The notes below the pieces were generated by a model. That model was given only the letters and a program-made list of their open reading frames with translations, was not told the DNA's origin and searched no databases. The translations under genes were made by a program, and so were the position numbers. This document shows, piece after piece, positions 14,317-22,665 of a DNA stretch of 33,226 bases. Positions within the stretch are counted from its first letter, which is position 1. Each line of letters begins with the position of its first letter. This stretch comes from a bacterium (lineage in GTDB: Bacteria > Cyanobacteriota > Vampirovibrionia > Gastranaerophilales > Gastranaerophilaceae), in contig JAFUPZ010000125.1 of NCBI GenBank assembly GCA_017472545.1, positions 1 to 33,226 of the forward strand. Reading direction: 5' to 3'.

Positions 14317-16532
14317 TCATTATAATCTGGTTCTAACTTCAAAGCTTCCAAAACTTCTTGCTCTCTTTGAGCTAATATCTTGTCTTGCGAAGAAAAATTA
14401 GAAACTTTTAAACCTGTTGAAAGAACAACTTTTTCTGCATCATCGCGTTTAACAAAAAATTCTTCCAAATATGCAGGAATCTTGTCCGCAATTGGACATT
14501 CTTTAGCAAATACACTTTTTGCTACGTAATGCACACGATGTTTTTCATCAATAACCAAACGGCCTTCTGGCGTAGATTCCAAAAGTTTTCCAACTTCTTT
14601 ATCAAAGTTCAAGATATAAGTTTGTCCATCTTTAACAACTTTTACTGAATAATAACTAAAATCAACATACAATGGAGATTTAATTTTTGATACTGTAACT
14701 TGAGCCCCATCAAATGTATTTATAGTAATTCTACCTTTAAATATTCTACCATCTGGTAGATATTCATGAATAAGGTGTGGACTACGTTCGTCAACTGGAG
14801 TTTCAAACAAATCGGTTAAATTGTTAACAAATTTTGGAATACTAAACTGATTAAAGGTAAGTCTGCTGGTTACAACTTGTCTAGTTACAGAACGTAATTC
14901 GAAATTTGTATAAGTTGTTTTTGATTGGTCTTTTTTAGCTGTTAATCTTTTTCTAGGTTTGAAAACTTCTTCTTTTTTAGGAACTAATTCTTTTGTTGCG
15001 TAACGATCTTCTATACGTCTTTCTGCTGCTCGCACTTTTGAATTTACTTTTGGGTTGAGGGTTCCAAGCAATTTTTCTTGGACACTTTTTGCACGCCTTG
15101 CAATGTTCATCAACTGAGCTTGAAGTTTGCGTTGTTCCAAAATTTCTTTTTCTTCTTCTAATACAATTTTTTCTGCTTCTCTTAACAGAGAATATTCTTC
15201 TCTTTGTTGTTTTAATCTTGCAGCTTGTTGCTCTTTTGCAATTCTTGCCTCTTCTTTTTCTTGTCTTAATTTTTCAGCCGCTTGTTCTTTTACTTTTCTT
15301 GCCTCTTCTTTTTCTTGTCTTGCTTTTTCTTTTTGGGCAGAAATTTTTTCTTTTTCAATTCTTCGTTCTAATCTTTGCTCTTTGCGCTCAGCTTTTTGAA
15401 TTAATTCAGCTTTTCTTCTAGCTTTTTTATCACTTTTAGCTTGAACTTTACCTGCTACAAAGGATTTAAAATTAGTTATGTTTTGATTAACAACATCCAT
15501 TGTTGCTCTTAAGTTTAAAGATTCTATTTCATTGTCTGATAGTAAAGCTAAATTTTGGATTCTAAAATCTTCAGCTTTCATACCTTCAACATTAACCTGT
15601 TTCATAACTCGCCCATCTTCAAAGAACACAAATCCATTTTTGATTTTTCCATCTTTATCTTGTACAACTAACCTTAAAACTCTATTATCATCTTTTGATT
15701 TTGCAGGACAATAAAGATAAGTTTCTCCATTTTGACCTACATTTCTGAATAAAATTCCCTTAGCGCAATCGTAATCATCACCAAAATACATACGTTTATA
15801 CGTTACTGCATTAGTTGAACGCCCAATTTTTAATAGAGAATCCAATTCTGTATAATTTGCAATTAAAAAATCCATTTCAGGTTTCAAGCCTGAACTTTTT
15901 TGCAATTCTCGAAGGTGAGCAACAGTTGAACGAACTGTTTTCGGATTCATATTTCCTTTTAATGTTCTACTTATACTAATGAAATTATCAGAATATAATT
16001 CCAAATCACTAAATTCTTCACTCAACATTGTCAAAAACTTATCAGAATTAAACTTAGTTTTTTGCTCAAAAGGATTGACTCTAAGCGTTGGTGCTGAGAA
16101 AGTATCCGAAGTCAGCAACGCAGTGCCATCTTTATTCACTCTACAGGTTAACAAATCATTATAATCTTTATCTACAACTCTTAACGAAAACAATTCTTTT
16201 TCATTATGTGCATCTAATTTTGCAACCTGCAATTTTTTATTTTTACTTGGCAAAAGACCTTCAAATACAAAACCTTTTTTTACTTCACCAGCAACCATAC
16301 CTGGGAAACAATCTTTGAATTTATAACGATATACTCCGTTCAACTTTGATGAAAATTCCATCGCTTTTCTATACGCTTTGGCAATAAAAGACAATTGTTC
16401 AAATTGTTTTTCATCAAAAACTATTTCTTTTGAAAGCTTCAATTTTCTTGCCTCAAAAGAAATACTATTACGTTGAGATTGCTGATATTGAGATTTATAT
16501 GGGTTATTTGTAAATATATTCTGGATAATCAT
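14313..16532 (-). CDS. Large coiled-coil protein of unknown function, 739 residues
   Basis: I do not recognise a family. The N-terminus carries NSISFEARKLKLSKE around residues 22-36, an F-x-A signature like that of two other proteins here. Residues 40-360 look globular, with mixed strands and helices. Residues about 361-481 are an E/K/R/Q-rich coiled coil with an 18-residue near-repeat (RQEKEEARKVKEQAAEKL, then RQEKEEARIAKEQQAARL). A basic linker with KPRKRLTAKK follows, then a C-terminal globular domain of about 190 residues. There is no signal peptide or clear membrane helix. A structural or scaffold role is a guess. It may be co-transcribed behind the acetyltransferase gene, 39 nt upstream. 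Confidence 0.75.
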   Translation of the reverse strand: MIIQNIFTNNPYKSQYQQSQRNSISFEARKLKLSKEIVFDEKQFEQLSFIAKAYRKAMEFSSKLNGVYRYKFKDCFPGMVAGEVKKGFVFEGLLPSKNKKLQVAKLDAHNEKELFSLRVVDKDYNDLLTCRVNKDGTALLTSDTFSAPTLRVNPFEQKTKFNSDKFLTMLSEEFSDLELYSDNFISISRTLKGNMNPKTVRSTVAHLRELQKSSGLKPEMDFLIANYTELDSLLKIGRSTNAVTYKRMYFGDDYDCAKGILFRNVGQNGETYLYCPAKSKDDNRVLRLVVQDKDGKIKNGFVFFEDGRVMKQVNVEGMKAEDFRIQNLALLSDNEIESLNLRATMDVVNQNITNFKSFVAGKVQAKSDKKARRKAELIQKAERKEQRLERRIEKEKISAQKEKARQEKEEARKVKEQAAEKLRQEKEEARIAKEQQAARLKQQREEYSLLREAEKIVLEEEKEILEQRKLQAQLMNIARRAKSVQEKLLGTLNPKVNSKVRAAERRIEDRYATKELVPKKEEVFKPRKRLTAKKDQSKTTYTNFELRSVTRQVVTSRLTFNQFSIPKFVNNLTDLFETPVDERSPHLIHEYLPDGRIFKGRITINTFDGAQVTVSKIKSPLYVDFSYYSVKVVKDGQTYILNFDKEVGKLLESTPEGRLVIDEKHRVHYVAKSVFAKECPIADKIPAYLEEFFVKRDDAEKVVLSTGLKVSNFSSQDKILAQREQEVLEALKLEPDYND
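15244..15321 (-). repeat. Internal direct repeat encoding the 18-residue coiled-coil unit
   Basis: An identical 24-nt stretch occurs at 15244-15267 and 15298-15321, offset by exactly 54 nt (18 codons). It encodes the repeated R-Q-E-K-E-E-A-R unit of the coiled coil in the 739-residue protein. Confidence 0.75.
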
Positions 16533-16571
16533 TGTAAAAGTACAAAAACTTGTGAATATATTTTTTGCTAT

Positions 16572-17129
16572 TTATTGCTCAATTTTTTTAATCACCTTAC
16601 AAGGATTTCCAACCGCAACAACATTAGATGGAATATCTTTCGTTACAACAGAACCAGCACCAATTACCGCCCCATTACCAATCGTTACATCTGGTAAAAT
16701 TGTAACTCCGCCACCAATCCAAACATTTTTGCCTATCGTGATTGGTTTTGCAGATTCTATACCCTTGTTACGTTCTTCGGCTTTTAGAGGATGAATCGCG
16801 GTATAAAATCCGCAATTTGGGCCGATAAAAGTATTATCTCCAACTTTAATTTTTGCACAATCCAAAAATACACTATTGTGATTTATATAAACAAATCCGT
16901 CAAATTCAATATTATATCCATAATCACAGAAAAAATTCGGCTCAATTACGCTATCTCTGCCATAATTCCCTAGTAAGGAAATTAAAATTTCTTTTTTCTC
17001 TTCTTGTTGAAATGGCGAAAGTGAATTATATTGCATACACAATTTTTTCGCATTCAATCTATCTGCAACAAGTTCATCACAATTTGGATTATAGCATTCT
17101 CCGTTCAACATTTTTTCGCGTTCTTGCAT
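16572..17129 (-). CDS. Sugar O-acetyltransferase (maltose/galactoside/NodL type)
   Basis: Left-handed beta-helix acetyltransferase of 185 residues, transferring acetyl from acetyl-CoA to a sugar hydroxyl. The N-terminal maltose-acetyltransferase domain starts MLNGECYNP at 7-15; hexapeptide repeats run from about 60 to 170 (VFLDCAKIKVGDNTFIGPNC, ITIGKNVWIGGGVTILPDV, IGNGAVIGAGSVVTKDI). The catalytic His is H113 in FYTAIHPL. The C-terminus NVVAVGNPCKVIKKI is typical. I chose the ATG at 17129 because AAGGGG lies 8 nt upstream; an upstream in-frame ATG adds 10 residues. The acceptor sugar is unknown. Confidence 0.9.
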   Translation of the reverse strand: MQEREKMLNGECYNPNCDELVADRLNAKKLCMQYNSLSPFQQEEKKEILISLLGNYGRDSVIEPNFFCDYGYNIEFDGFVYINHNSVFLDCAKIKVGDNTFIGPNCGFYTAIHPLKAEERNKGIESAKPITIGKNVWIGGGVTILPDVTIGNGAVIGAGSVVTKDIPSNVVAVGNPCKVIKKIEQ

Positions 17130-17182
17130 AATTAAACCCCTTTTAGCAAATTTTAACACATCTTGAACAAATTTCCAACAAG

Positions 17183-17211
17183 TTGCGTTTTATTAGTAGA
17201 TAAGTTATAAT
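17183..17211 (+). promoter_or_regulatory. Promoter of the inactive matrixin-like gene
   Basis: TTGCGT (17183-17188) and TATAAT (17206-17211), spacer 17 nt, lie 23 nt before the ATG at 17235. AAAGGGA in between serves as ribosome-binding site. Confidence 0.55.
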
Positions 17212-17234
17212 CCGAATATGAAAGGGATTTAGAT

Positions 17235-17813
17235 ATGATTAAAAAAGTTTTACTTGGAATAATTGCAATATTTATTTTTGTTTTCACATTTGCAAATATA
17301 GCAGAAGCTGTATCTACAAACACTTCTGCAAAAAAAGTTACACCTCCATGGGATAAAAAAATTATCAAAGTCTATGTCCCACAAGATACTAACGCTGCAG
17401 CTATGAAAAATGCATTTGGGAAATGGCAAACAGTTAGTAGCGGAAAAATTCAATTCCAATATGTGCCAAAAGATAAAGCTGATATTACTGTAGAATTTAC
17501 TGACAAAGCTGAGGGATTAGAAAGTAAACTTGGCGGATACTCAGTAGGAAGCACAGATGGTAAGAAGAAAGCAACTATCAAAATCGCAAGCAAAAGCCCT
17601 GCTGCTAAAAAATACTCAAAAGATTATATGTACATAACTATGCTACACCAAGTTGGTCATGTTCTTGGATTACCTGATAATAGTACAAAACCAACAAGTA
17701 TAATGTATATGCCAATATCAGAAAAACAATCTGTCTTAAAAATAGACGTTAGAAAGCTATACTCAACCTATGGCTGGTCATACGCTAATCGCAATATGCC
17801 AAGTCAACGTTAA
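17235..17813 (+). CDS. Matrixin-like secreted protein with degenerate active site (pseudoprotease)
   Basis: A 192-residue protein with an N-terminal signal peptide (KK, hydrophobic core, AEA-V near residue 25) and a matrixin-like domain matching the two genes next door. Its motif reads HQVGHVLGLPDN at 138-149 where the neighbours have HEIGHALGIFDH and HEIGHAIGLGGH: the catalytic Glu is Gln139 and the third zinc His is Asn149. The Met-turn (TSIMYMP) remains. With both changes it should not be a working protease. The frame is intact and has a good promoter and ribosome site, so it looks maintained, perhaps as an inhibitor, decoy or binding protein. Its stop is interleaved with the next gene through TTAA. 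Confidence 0.85.
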   Translation: MIKKVLLGIIAIFIFVFTFANIAEAVSTNTSAKKVTPPWDKKIIKVYVPQDTNAAAMKNAFGKWQTVSSGKIQFQYVPKDKADITVEFTDKAEGLESKLGGYSVGSTDGKKKATIKIASKSPAAKKYSKDYMYITMLHQVGHVLGLPDNSTKPTSIMYMPISEKQSVLKIDVRKLYSTYGWSYANRNMPSQR

Positions 17814-18349
17814 TCCCAACCGTATAACTTACTTATAAAATCAACGTCATACTTTGTAATAGCCTGATTTCTACTAGCTTTTGCATAGTACATAATACTG
17901 CTTTTATTTGGAGAATGGTCAAAAATACCTAATGCATGGCCTATTTCGTGCACCATAACTCTATATACTGCATCTTTTCTAAATAGCGCACCATTTGGAG
18001 ATCTTTCAGAAATTGTTATCTCAGCAAAAATCATATGTCCACCCATAGACCTATGATAAGTTTGTCCAATTGTTGTTTTATTCCCAGTTACATCATAAAT
18101 ATCACGAACAAATTTTACTTTTATTTGTGCTTTTTCAGGGTCTTGAACATATTTAAATGCAATTTTACCCTTTGTTGCAGTTGTCCAAGCAGAAAATGCT
18201 TGTTTCATCAACGCAGATTTTGAATGTGGCTGAATATATGTTCTAATCGTCTTAGGATTATCCCACACTGCATTTGCCAAAACCTGTGAACAAGTTGTTA
18301 GGAAAAATGAAAAAATTAAAACAAATAATAGTAAAATTCTTTTCATCAT
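17810..18349 (-). CDS. Matrixin-like secreted zinc metalloprotease
   Basis: A 179-residue secreted zincin. The signal peptide (MMKRILLLFVLIFSFFLTTC, then VLANA-V) is followed by the KTIRTYIQPHSKSALMKQAFSAWTTATKGKIAFKY segment typical of matrixin N-terminal strands. The zinc motif is VHEIGHALGIFDH, an HExxHxxG...H variant with the third His one residue later than in animal matrix metalloproteases; the Met-turn is SSIMYYA. I chose the ATG at 18349 because AAGGAGA lies 6 nt upstream; the upstream in-frame ATG would place that site inside the gene. The LTTC segment is a poor lipobox. It follows a sister gene with 14 nt between, so the two form an operon. Confidence 0.87.
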   Translation of the reverse strand: MMKRILLLFVLIFSFFLTTCSQVLANAVWDNPKTIRTYIQPHSKSALMKQAFSAWTTATKGKIAFKYVQDPEKAQIKVKFVRDIYDVTGNKTTIGQTYHRSMGGHMIFAEITISERSPNGALFRKDAVYRVMVHEIGHALGIFDHSPNKSSIMYYAKASRNQAITKYDVDFISKLYGWD

Positions 18350-18363
18350 ATCAATCTCCTTAA

Positions 18364-18921
18364 TTACCATCCATAAACTTCATCAAGCCATTCTAAATCG
18401 CCTTTTGAAATTTCTTGTCTATCATCTTCTGTCGGATACATAATACTCATTGGATCATCAGAATGTCCACCAAGTCCAATTGCATGTCCAATTTCGTGTA
18501 ACATTACAGTATATACAGCATCTCTACCAAGCTGAACACCTGTAGAAGTTTTTTCTGCAATATAAATAGTTGAATGAATTAATCTATTTCCACTAATAAA
18601 ACGTGACCTTGTCAATCCAATTTCGCGCTCTGCATTCGGTACAATATTAACAAACTCTACCACAATATCTGCCGTAGCTTTTGAAGTTACATAACGAAAA
18701 ACAATCTTGTTATTTGTTTTTCTTGACCATTCTGCAAATGCATTTTTCATCATTTGAGTTCTTTTGTGGTTTGGTGGAATATAAGTTTTAATCTTTTTAG
18801 GAAATTGCCATCTACGGTTTTGACTCTCAGCAGCAAAAGCTTCTGGCGCAACAGTTACAGGCATTATAAATGTCGCTAAAAATGAAAAAATTATACAAAA
18901 TATAATAACAATTTTTCTCAT
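18364..18921 (-). CDS. Matrixin-like secreted zinc metalloprotease
   Basis: A 185-residue paralogue of the neighbouring metalloproteases. The signal peptide runs to about residue 30 (AFA-A). It shows KKIKTYIPPNHKRTQMMKNAFAEWSRKTNNKIVFRYV, then ADIVVEFVN and a hydrophobic strand before the zinc motif MLHEIGHAIGLGGHSDDP, with all three His and the Glu present, and the Met-turn MSIMYP. Matrixins cleave peptide bonds in extracellular proteins; substrates here are unknown. There is no visible propeptide cysteine switch. AAGG lies 7 nt before the ATG. It is first in a two-gene operon and divergent from the helicase gene. Confidence 0.88.
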   Translation of the reverse strand: MRKIVIIFCIIFSFLATFIMPVTVAPEAFAAESQNRRWQFPKKIKTYIPPNHKRTQMMKNAFAEWSRKTNNKIVFRYVTSKATADIVVEFVNIVPNAEREIGLTRSRFISGNRLIHSTIYIAEKTSTGVQLGRDAVYTVMLHEIGHAIGLGGHSDDPMSIMYPTEDDRQEISKGDLEWLDEVYGW

Positions 18922-19030
18922 AAATTACCTTATACTCGCGTTTATTCAACACACATGTAAGTAATCGGCAAAAGTTGTGAAAAAGTTTAAAAAAAGAGCC
19001 CCAGACTTATCAAATCTTTACATATAAAAA

Positions 19031-19060
19031 TTGGAAAAATTACTCAAAGTGATTTATAAT
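19031..19060 (+). promoter_or_regulatory. Promoter of the UvrD-like helicase gene
   Basis: TTGGAA (19031-19036) and a perfect TATAAT (19055-19060), spacer 18 nt. The -10 ends 8 nt before the ATG at 19069, so the mRNA would be almost leaderless; no Shine-Dalgarno site is present. Confidence 0.6.
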
Positions 19061-19068
19061 AGGCTCGT

Positions 19069-21072
19069 ATGGGAAATGAAATCGTTACAACAGAAGAGAA
19101 TAAACCTACACGCAAAAAATATGTTTTAAAAAAGCGTGAAGCTACTAAAACTGATTACAAGGTTAATTATGAAACAGACCTAAATCAGGCTCAACTTGAT
19201 GCAGTGACATCAAAAGAAGGTCCTATTCTAGTTATTGCAGGCGCAGGTTCTGGTAAAACCAAAACCCTTACATACCGTGTCGCAAGATTAATTGAGGATG
19301 GGATAAAACCTGAAAATATCCTTCTGCTAACTTTTACAAAAAAAGCTGCAACAGAAATGCTTTCTCGTGCAACAATCGTACTTGATGACAGATGCGAAAA
19401 GGTTGCCGGTGGAACATTTCATTCTTTTGCCAACATAATTCTAAGGAAATATTCAAATTTACTAAAACTTAAAAATAATTTTACAATATTAGATAAAACA
19501 GATTGCGAAGATATTATAAATCACATAACAGGGCAACTTTACCCTAAAAAAGAAAAACGATTCCCTAAAAAATCTACAATCTTAGAAATCTATTCAAAAA
19601 GTGTTAACAAAGAAACTCCAACCAAACAAATTATTGAGGATGAGTTTCCACAATTTGCACACTGTGAAGATAAAATCATCGAAATTCACAAAGCATACGT
19701 TGCTTACAAACGAGAAAACTCCGTTTTGGATTACGATGATTTACTGTTGTATATAAAGCTTTTGCTTGAAAATAACGAAAATTTGAGAAAAACTCTTTCA
19801 AATCAATATCAATACATAATGGTTGACGAGTACCAAGACACAAATACCCTTCAGGCTGATGTAATTAAACTATTGGCCTCTGAGCATAACAATATTATGG
19901 CTGTTGGAGATGATGCCCAAAGTATTTATTCTTTCAGAGGGGCAAATTATAGAAACATTTTAGATTTCCCAAAACTTTTTGATGGAACAAAAATAATTAA
20001 ACTTGAGCAAAATTATCGTAGCACCCAAAATATCTTGAACCTAACTAACACAATAATTTCAAGAGCAAAAGAAAAATTTGCGAAAAACTTATTTTCAGAA
20101 ATTCAATCACCTGTAATGCCAGCTTTAATCTGTGCTAAAGACACTCAAATGGAAGCTGATTTTATTTGCCAAAGAATCTTAGAATTACTTGATGAAGATA
20201 TTAGTCTATCGGACATTTGTGTTCTTACACGTAATGCCAGAATGTCATATTCTTTGGAGATTGAACTTTCAAAACGAGCAATTCCATTCCAAAAGTTTGG
20301 CGGTCCAAAATTTATGGAAACGGCACATATAAAAGATGTTGTGGCTCATTTAAGAGTAATTATCAACCCTGATGATGTGATAAGTTTGAACAGAATTTTA
20401 TTACTATTAAAAGGTATTGGGGCAGCTACTGTAAACAACATCATGCCAGTAATCAAAGGGCAATTAAACCCTGATGTCAAACTTTTACCATCAAACAAAA
20501 CTACAAGCATTGTTCCAATGTTAAAAACTTTGGACAAATTAAGAAACTTCATCGCAACAAAAAAACCGTCAGATATAGTTGAGGAAGTAATCAATTACTA
20601 CCTACCAATATTAAAAGACAAATATGATGATTTTAATAAACGTGAAAAAGATTTGGATCATTTTCAGTACTTGGCAGGTCAATACTCAAATTTGGAAGAT
20701 TTTATAAGTGATATAGCGCTTGAGCCACCTGACGCTAGTGTTGAAGAAATGTATAAAAGAAATTCTGATGATGAAGCTTTAACTATTTCTACAATCCACT
20801 CGGCTAAAGGTTTGGAGTGGGATAGCGTATTCATTATTGGTGCTGTTGACGGAAGATTTCCAAGCGCGTATTCATTCAATTCTGAAGAAGAAATGGATGA
20901 AGAGTTGCGCTTGATGTATGTTGCAACAACTAGAGCGAAGAATAATCTATATATCACATATCCAGTTGATATGTACGATTATTCTATGAATATGGTATTA
21001 TCAAAACCATCAAGATTTTTAGACAATATTCCAGATGATATTCTAGAACTTTGGGATATTACAGAAGGATAA
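19069..21072 (+). CDS. UvrD/PcrA/Rep-family ATP-dependent DNA helicase
   Basis: Superfamily 1A 3'-5' DNA helicase of 667 residues acting in repair or replication restart. Motifs in order: Q-motif LNQAQLDAV at 38-46, Walker A AGAGSGKT at 57-64, Ia TFTKKAATEM, II VDEYQDTN around 252-259, III GDDAQSIYSFRGA, IV LEQNYRST, V TISTIHSAKGLEWD and VI EELRLMYVATTRAKNNLYITYP. A basic 30-residue N-terminal extension precedes the Q-motif. It ends soon after motif VI, without the C-terminal RNA-polymerase-binding tail of PcrA, so uvrD, pcrA or rep cannot be told apart. RNase HI follows after 48 nt and is probably in the same operon. Confidence 0.93.
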   Translation: MGNEIVTTEENKPTRKKYVLKKREATKTDYKVNYETDLNQAQLDAVTSKEGPILVIAGAGSGKTKTLTYRVARLIEDGIKPENILLLTFTKKAATEMLSRATIVLDDRCEKVAGGTFHSFANIILRKYSNLLKLKNNFTILDKTDCEDIINHITGQLYPKKEKRFPKKSTILEIYSKSVNKETPTKQIIEDEFPQFAHCEDKIIEIHKAYVAYKRENSVLDYDDLLLYIKLLLENNENLRKTLSNQYQYIMVDEYQDTNTLQADVIKLLASEHNNIMAVGDDAQSIYSFRGANYRNILDFPKLFDGTKIIKLEQNYRSTQNILNLTNTIISRAKEKFAKNLFSEIQSPVMPALICAKDTQMEADFICQRILELLDEDISLSDICVLTRNARMSYSLEIELSKRAIPFQKFGGPKFMETAHIKDVVAHLRVIINPDDVISLNRILLLLKGIGAATVNNIMPVIKGQLNPDVKLLPSNKTTSIVPMLKTLDKLRNFIATKKPSDIVEEVINYYLPILKDKYDDFNKREKDLDHFQYLAGQYSNLEDFISDIALEPPDASVEEMYKRNSDDEALTISTIHSAKGLEWDSVFIIGAVDGRFPSAYSFNSEEEMDEELRLMYVATTRAKNNLYITYPVDMYDYSMNMVLSKPSRFLDNIPDDILELWDITEG

Positions 21073-21120
21073 ATATAAATTATCCATAGCCAAAACAAAG
21101 CGATATAGAACGGAGAAAAG

Positions 21121-21600
21121 ATGTTAATCAAAATATACACAGACGGCGCATGTAGCGGAAACCCTGGTAAAGGTGGATATGGAACAATTCTCATTGCAGA
21201 AGATGATAATGGAACTGTTCATAAAAAAGAATTAACCGAAGGTTTCAAAGTTACAACAAATAATAGAATGGAGCTTCTTGCGGCTATTGTCGGACTTGAA
21301 GCATTGAAAAAACCTTGTGATGTAGAATTAACATCAGATTCAAAATACTTAGTTGACGCATTCAATCAAAAATGGGTAGACGGCTGGATTAAAAAGGGTT
21401 GGAAAGGCGCAAATAAACAACCAGTTAAAAACCAAGATCTTTGGAAAAGATTATTAAAAGCAAAAGAGCCTCATAACGTTAAATTTATTTGGGTTAAAGG
21501 TCATGCAGGTCACGAATTCAACGAAAGATGTGACGAAATGGCTGTTGCTTCGTCTAACAGCGACAATCTACTTGATGATACAGGCTTTAGTGGGGTATAA
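21121..21600 (+). CDS. rnhA: Ribonuclease HI
   Basis: Cuts the RNA strand of RNA-DNA hybrids, clearing R-loops and primers. At 159 residues it is the classic type I size. The metal-binding carboxylates are D8 (YTDGACSGNPG), E51 (NNRMELLAAI), D73 (TSDSKY) and D138 (ERCDEMA), and the handle region (WVDGWIKKGWKGANKQPVKN) is present, as is WVKGHAGHEFNE. GGAG lies about 6 nt before the ATG. It is placed 48 nt behind a UvrD-like helicase, a sensible pairing for R-loop handling. The C-terminal 15 residues are a variable acidic tail. Confidence 0.95.
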   Translation: MLIKIYTDGACSGNPGKGGYGTILIAEDDNGTVHKKELTEGFKVTTNNRMELLAAIVGLEALKKPCDVELTSDSKYLVDAFNQKWVDGWIKKGWKGANKQPVKNQDLWKRLLKAKEPHNVKFIWVKGHAGHEFNERCDEMAVASSNSDNLLDDTGFSGV

Positions 21601-21623
21601 AACAAGTCCTATAGAGCGTTTCT

Positions 21624-21652
21624 TTGACTTTTAGTCAATTTTATGTTAATAT
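21624..21652 (+). promoter_or_regulatory. Promoter of the 304-residue protein gene, with -35 in an inverted repeat
   Basis: TTGACT (21624-21629) and TAATAT (21647-21652), spacer 17 nt. The -35 is one arm of TTGACT-TTT-AGTCAA (21624-21638), which could be an operator, or a weak terminator of rnhA given the TTTT that follows. Confidence 0.6.
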
Positions 21653-21696
21653 AAAAACCGCGATTATTTTATATTACAAATTGACTTGGAGAACAA

Positions 21697-22611
21697 ATGA
21701 GAGTTACCCCAGTAGATAGAACTTCGTTTCATGGAGCTCAAAATCAGGATTTGAATCCTGAGAAAAACCAGCCTGAAAAACCAAAACAACAATACATTGA
21801 CCCCCTTGCCAATTGGCCTTTAAGAGGTCTTGGATATACAAACGACATAGGGATTGCAATTAATGAAATTGCACCTACTGTTGCTAGATTATTCTGGGTA
21901 CCTGCATTGATGTATTTTGGAGCAGATATTTATGACAAATACAAAAACGAAGGTAATGAATACGATCCTAGCGGGAAACGCGCATTTTCTCAAGCGATTT
22001 TCCAAGCTATGGCAAGTATAGCGCTACCAACAGTTTCAGGTCACATAGGTCAAAGCGCTTTTTCTTATGCAAGTAAAGTTCGTGGCGAAAAACTTTCAAC
22101 AAACGCAAAAGAGCAAACTCTAAGGTTTATATGTAGCCACGCAGTTTCCAATGATGTTTTTGCACAAGGACAAGACAAAAATGAATTGCTAAAAGATTTC
22201 AAAGAAAATTTTGATAATTTTTACGCTCATAAGAAAAAGCACTATAATCGAAAAAATATCATAGTAAAGGTATATGATACCTTACTTGCAAACTGCCATA
22301 GAGGCGCTGTAGCAAATTCAAATGAAACTCGAATAAAAGATTTTGCATCAAAAGAATTTGAAAAAATCATAACCAACTGCAATGATTCTGTTCAAATGAA
22401 AACGGCTCTAGAAAAAGATATATTTAAACTAAAAGCTTGGAAATCACTTGGCGCATTTACTGCATTAATTCTAACCGTAGGACCAATTGATAAATTCGTA
22501 GAACACATAATAATTAAAAAATTCCTTGAACCGCAAATGGATAAAATAAACTTCAGTAAAATAAAGAAAATTACAGATTTTGGGACTACAAACGCTAGCA
22601 AATCAGCTTAA
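21697..22611 (+). CDS. Protein of unknown function, N-terminal F-x-G type, probably membrane-associated
   Basis: I do not recognise this 304-residue protein. It opens with TSFHGAQNQDLNPEKNQ, then a proline- and lysine-rich linker to about residue 40. Residues 55-80 hold a hydrophobic stretch (VARLFWVPALMYFGADIY), there is a second at about 100-120 (IFQAMASIALPTVSG), and a third near 250-265 (LGAFTALILTVGPI). The middle is charged and helical. GGAGA lies 6 nt before the ATG, and it has its own promoter. Its stop is only 3 nt before the carbonic anhydrase promoter. The opening motif resembles those of two other unknown proteins here. No function can be assigned. Confidence 0.65.
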   Translation: MRVTPVDRTSFHGAQNQDLNPEKNQPEKPKQQYIDPLANWPLRGLGYTNDIGIAINEIAPTVARLFWVPALMYFGADIYDKYKNEGNEYDPSGKRAFSQAIFQAMASIALPTVSGHIGQSAFSYASKVRGEKLSTNAKEQTLRFICSHAVSNDVFAQGQDKNELLKDFKENFDNFYAHKKKHYNRKNIIVKVYDTLLANCHRGAVANSNETRIKDFASKEFEKIITNCNDSVQMKTALEKDIFKLKAWKSLGAFTALILTVGPIDKFVEHIIIKKFLEPQMDKINFSKIKKITDFGTTNASKSA

Positions 22612-22614
22612 TTT

Positions 22615-22643
22615 TTGACATCGGATAAATCATTTTATATGAT
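22615..22643 (+). promoter_or_regulatory. Strong sigma70 promoter of the carbonic anhydrase gene
   Basis: A perfect TTGACA (22615-22620) and TATGAT (22638-22643) with a 17-nt spacer, 22 nt before the ATG at 22666 and 3 nt after the stop of the upstream gene. Confidence 0.72.
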
Positions 22644-22665
22644 AATAAATACACAAGGAGAAAAA

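Noticed and set aside
15089-15421. Plus-strand frames rich in Leu, Phe and Ser that look like membrane proteins
   Set aside because: They are the antisense of the K/E-rich coiled coil of the minus-strand 739-residue gene; its GAA and AAA codons read as TTC and TTT.
18290-18349. Lipoprotein signal in the middle matrixin-like protein (LTTC)
   Set aside because: The residue before Cys is Thr, not Gly, Ala or Ser, and a standard signal-peptidase site (ANA) follows.
21624-21638. TTGACT-TTT-AGTCAA as the rnhA terminator
   Set aside because: A 6-bp AT-rich stem with a short T-run is weak, and the left arm works better as the -35 of the next promoter.
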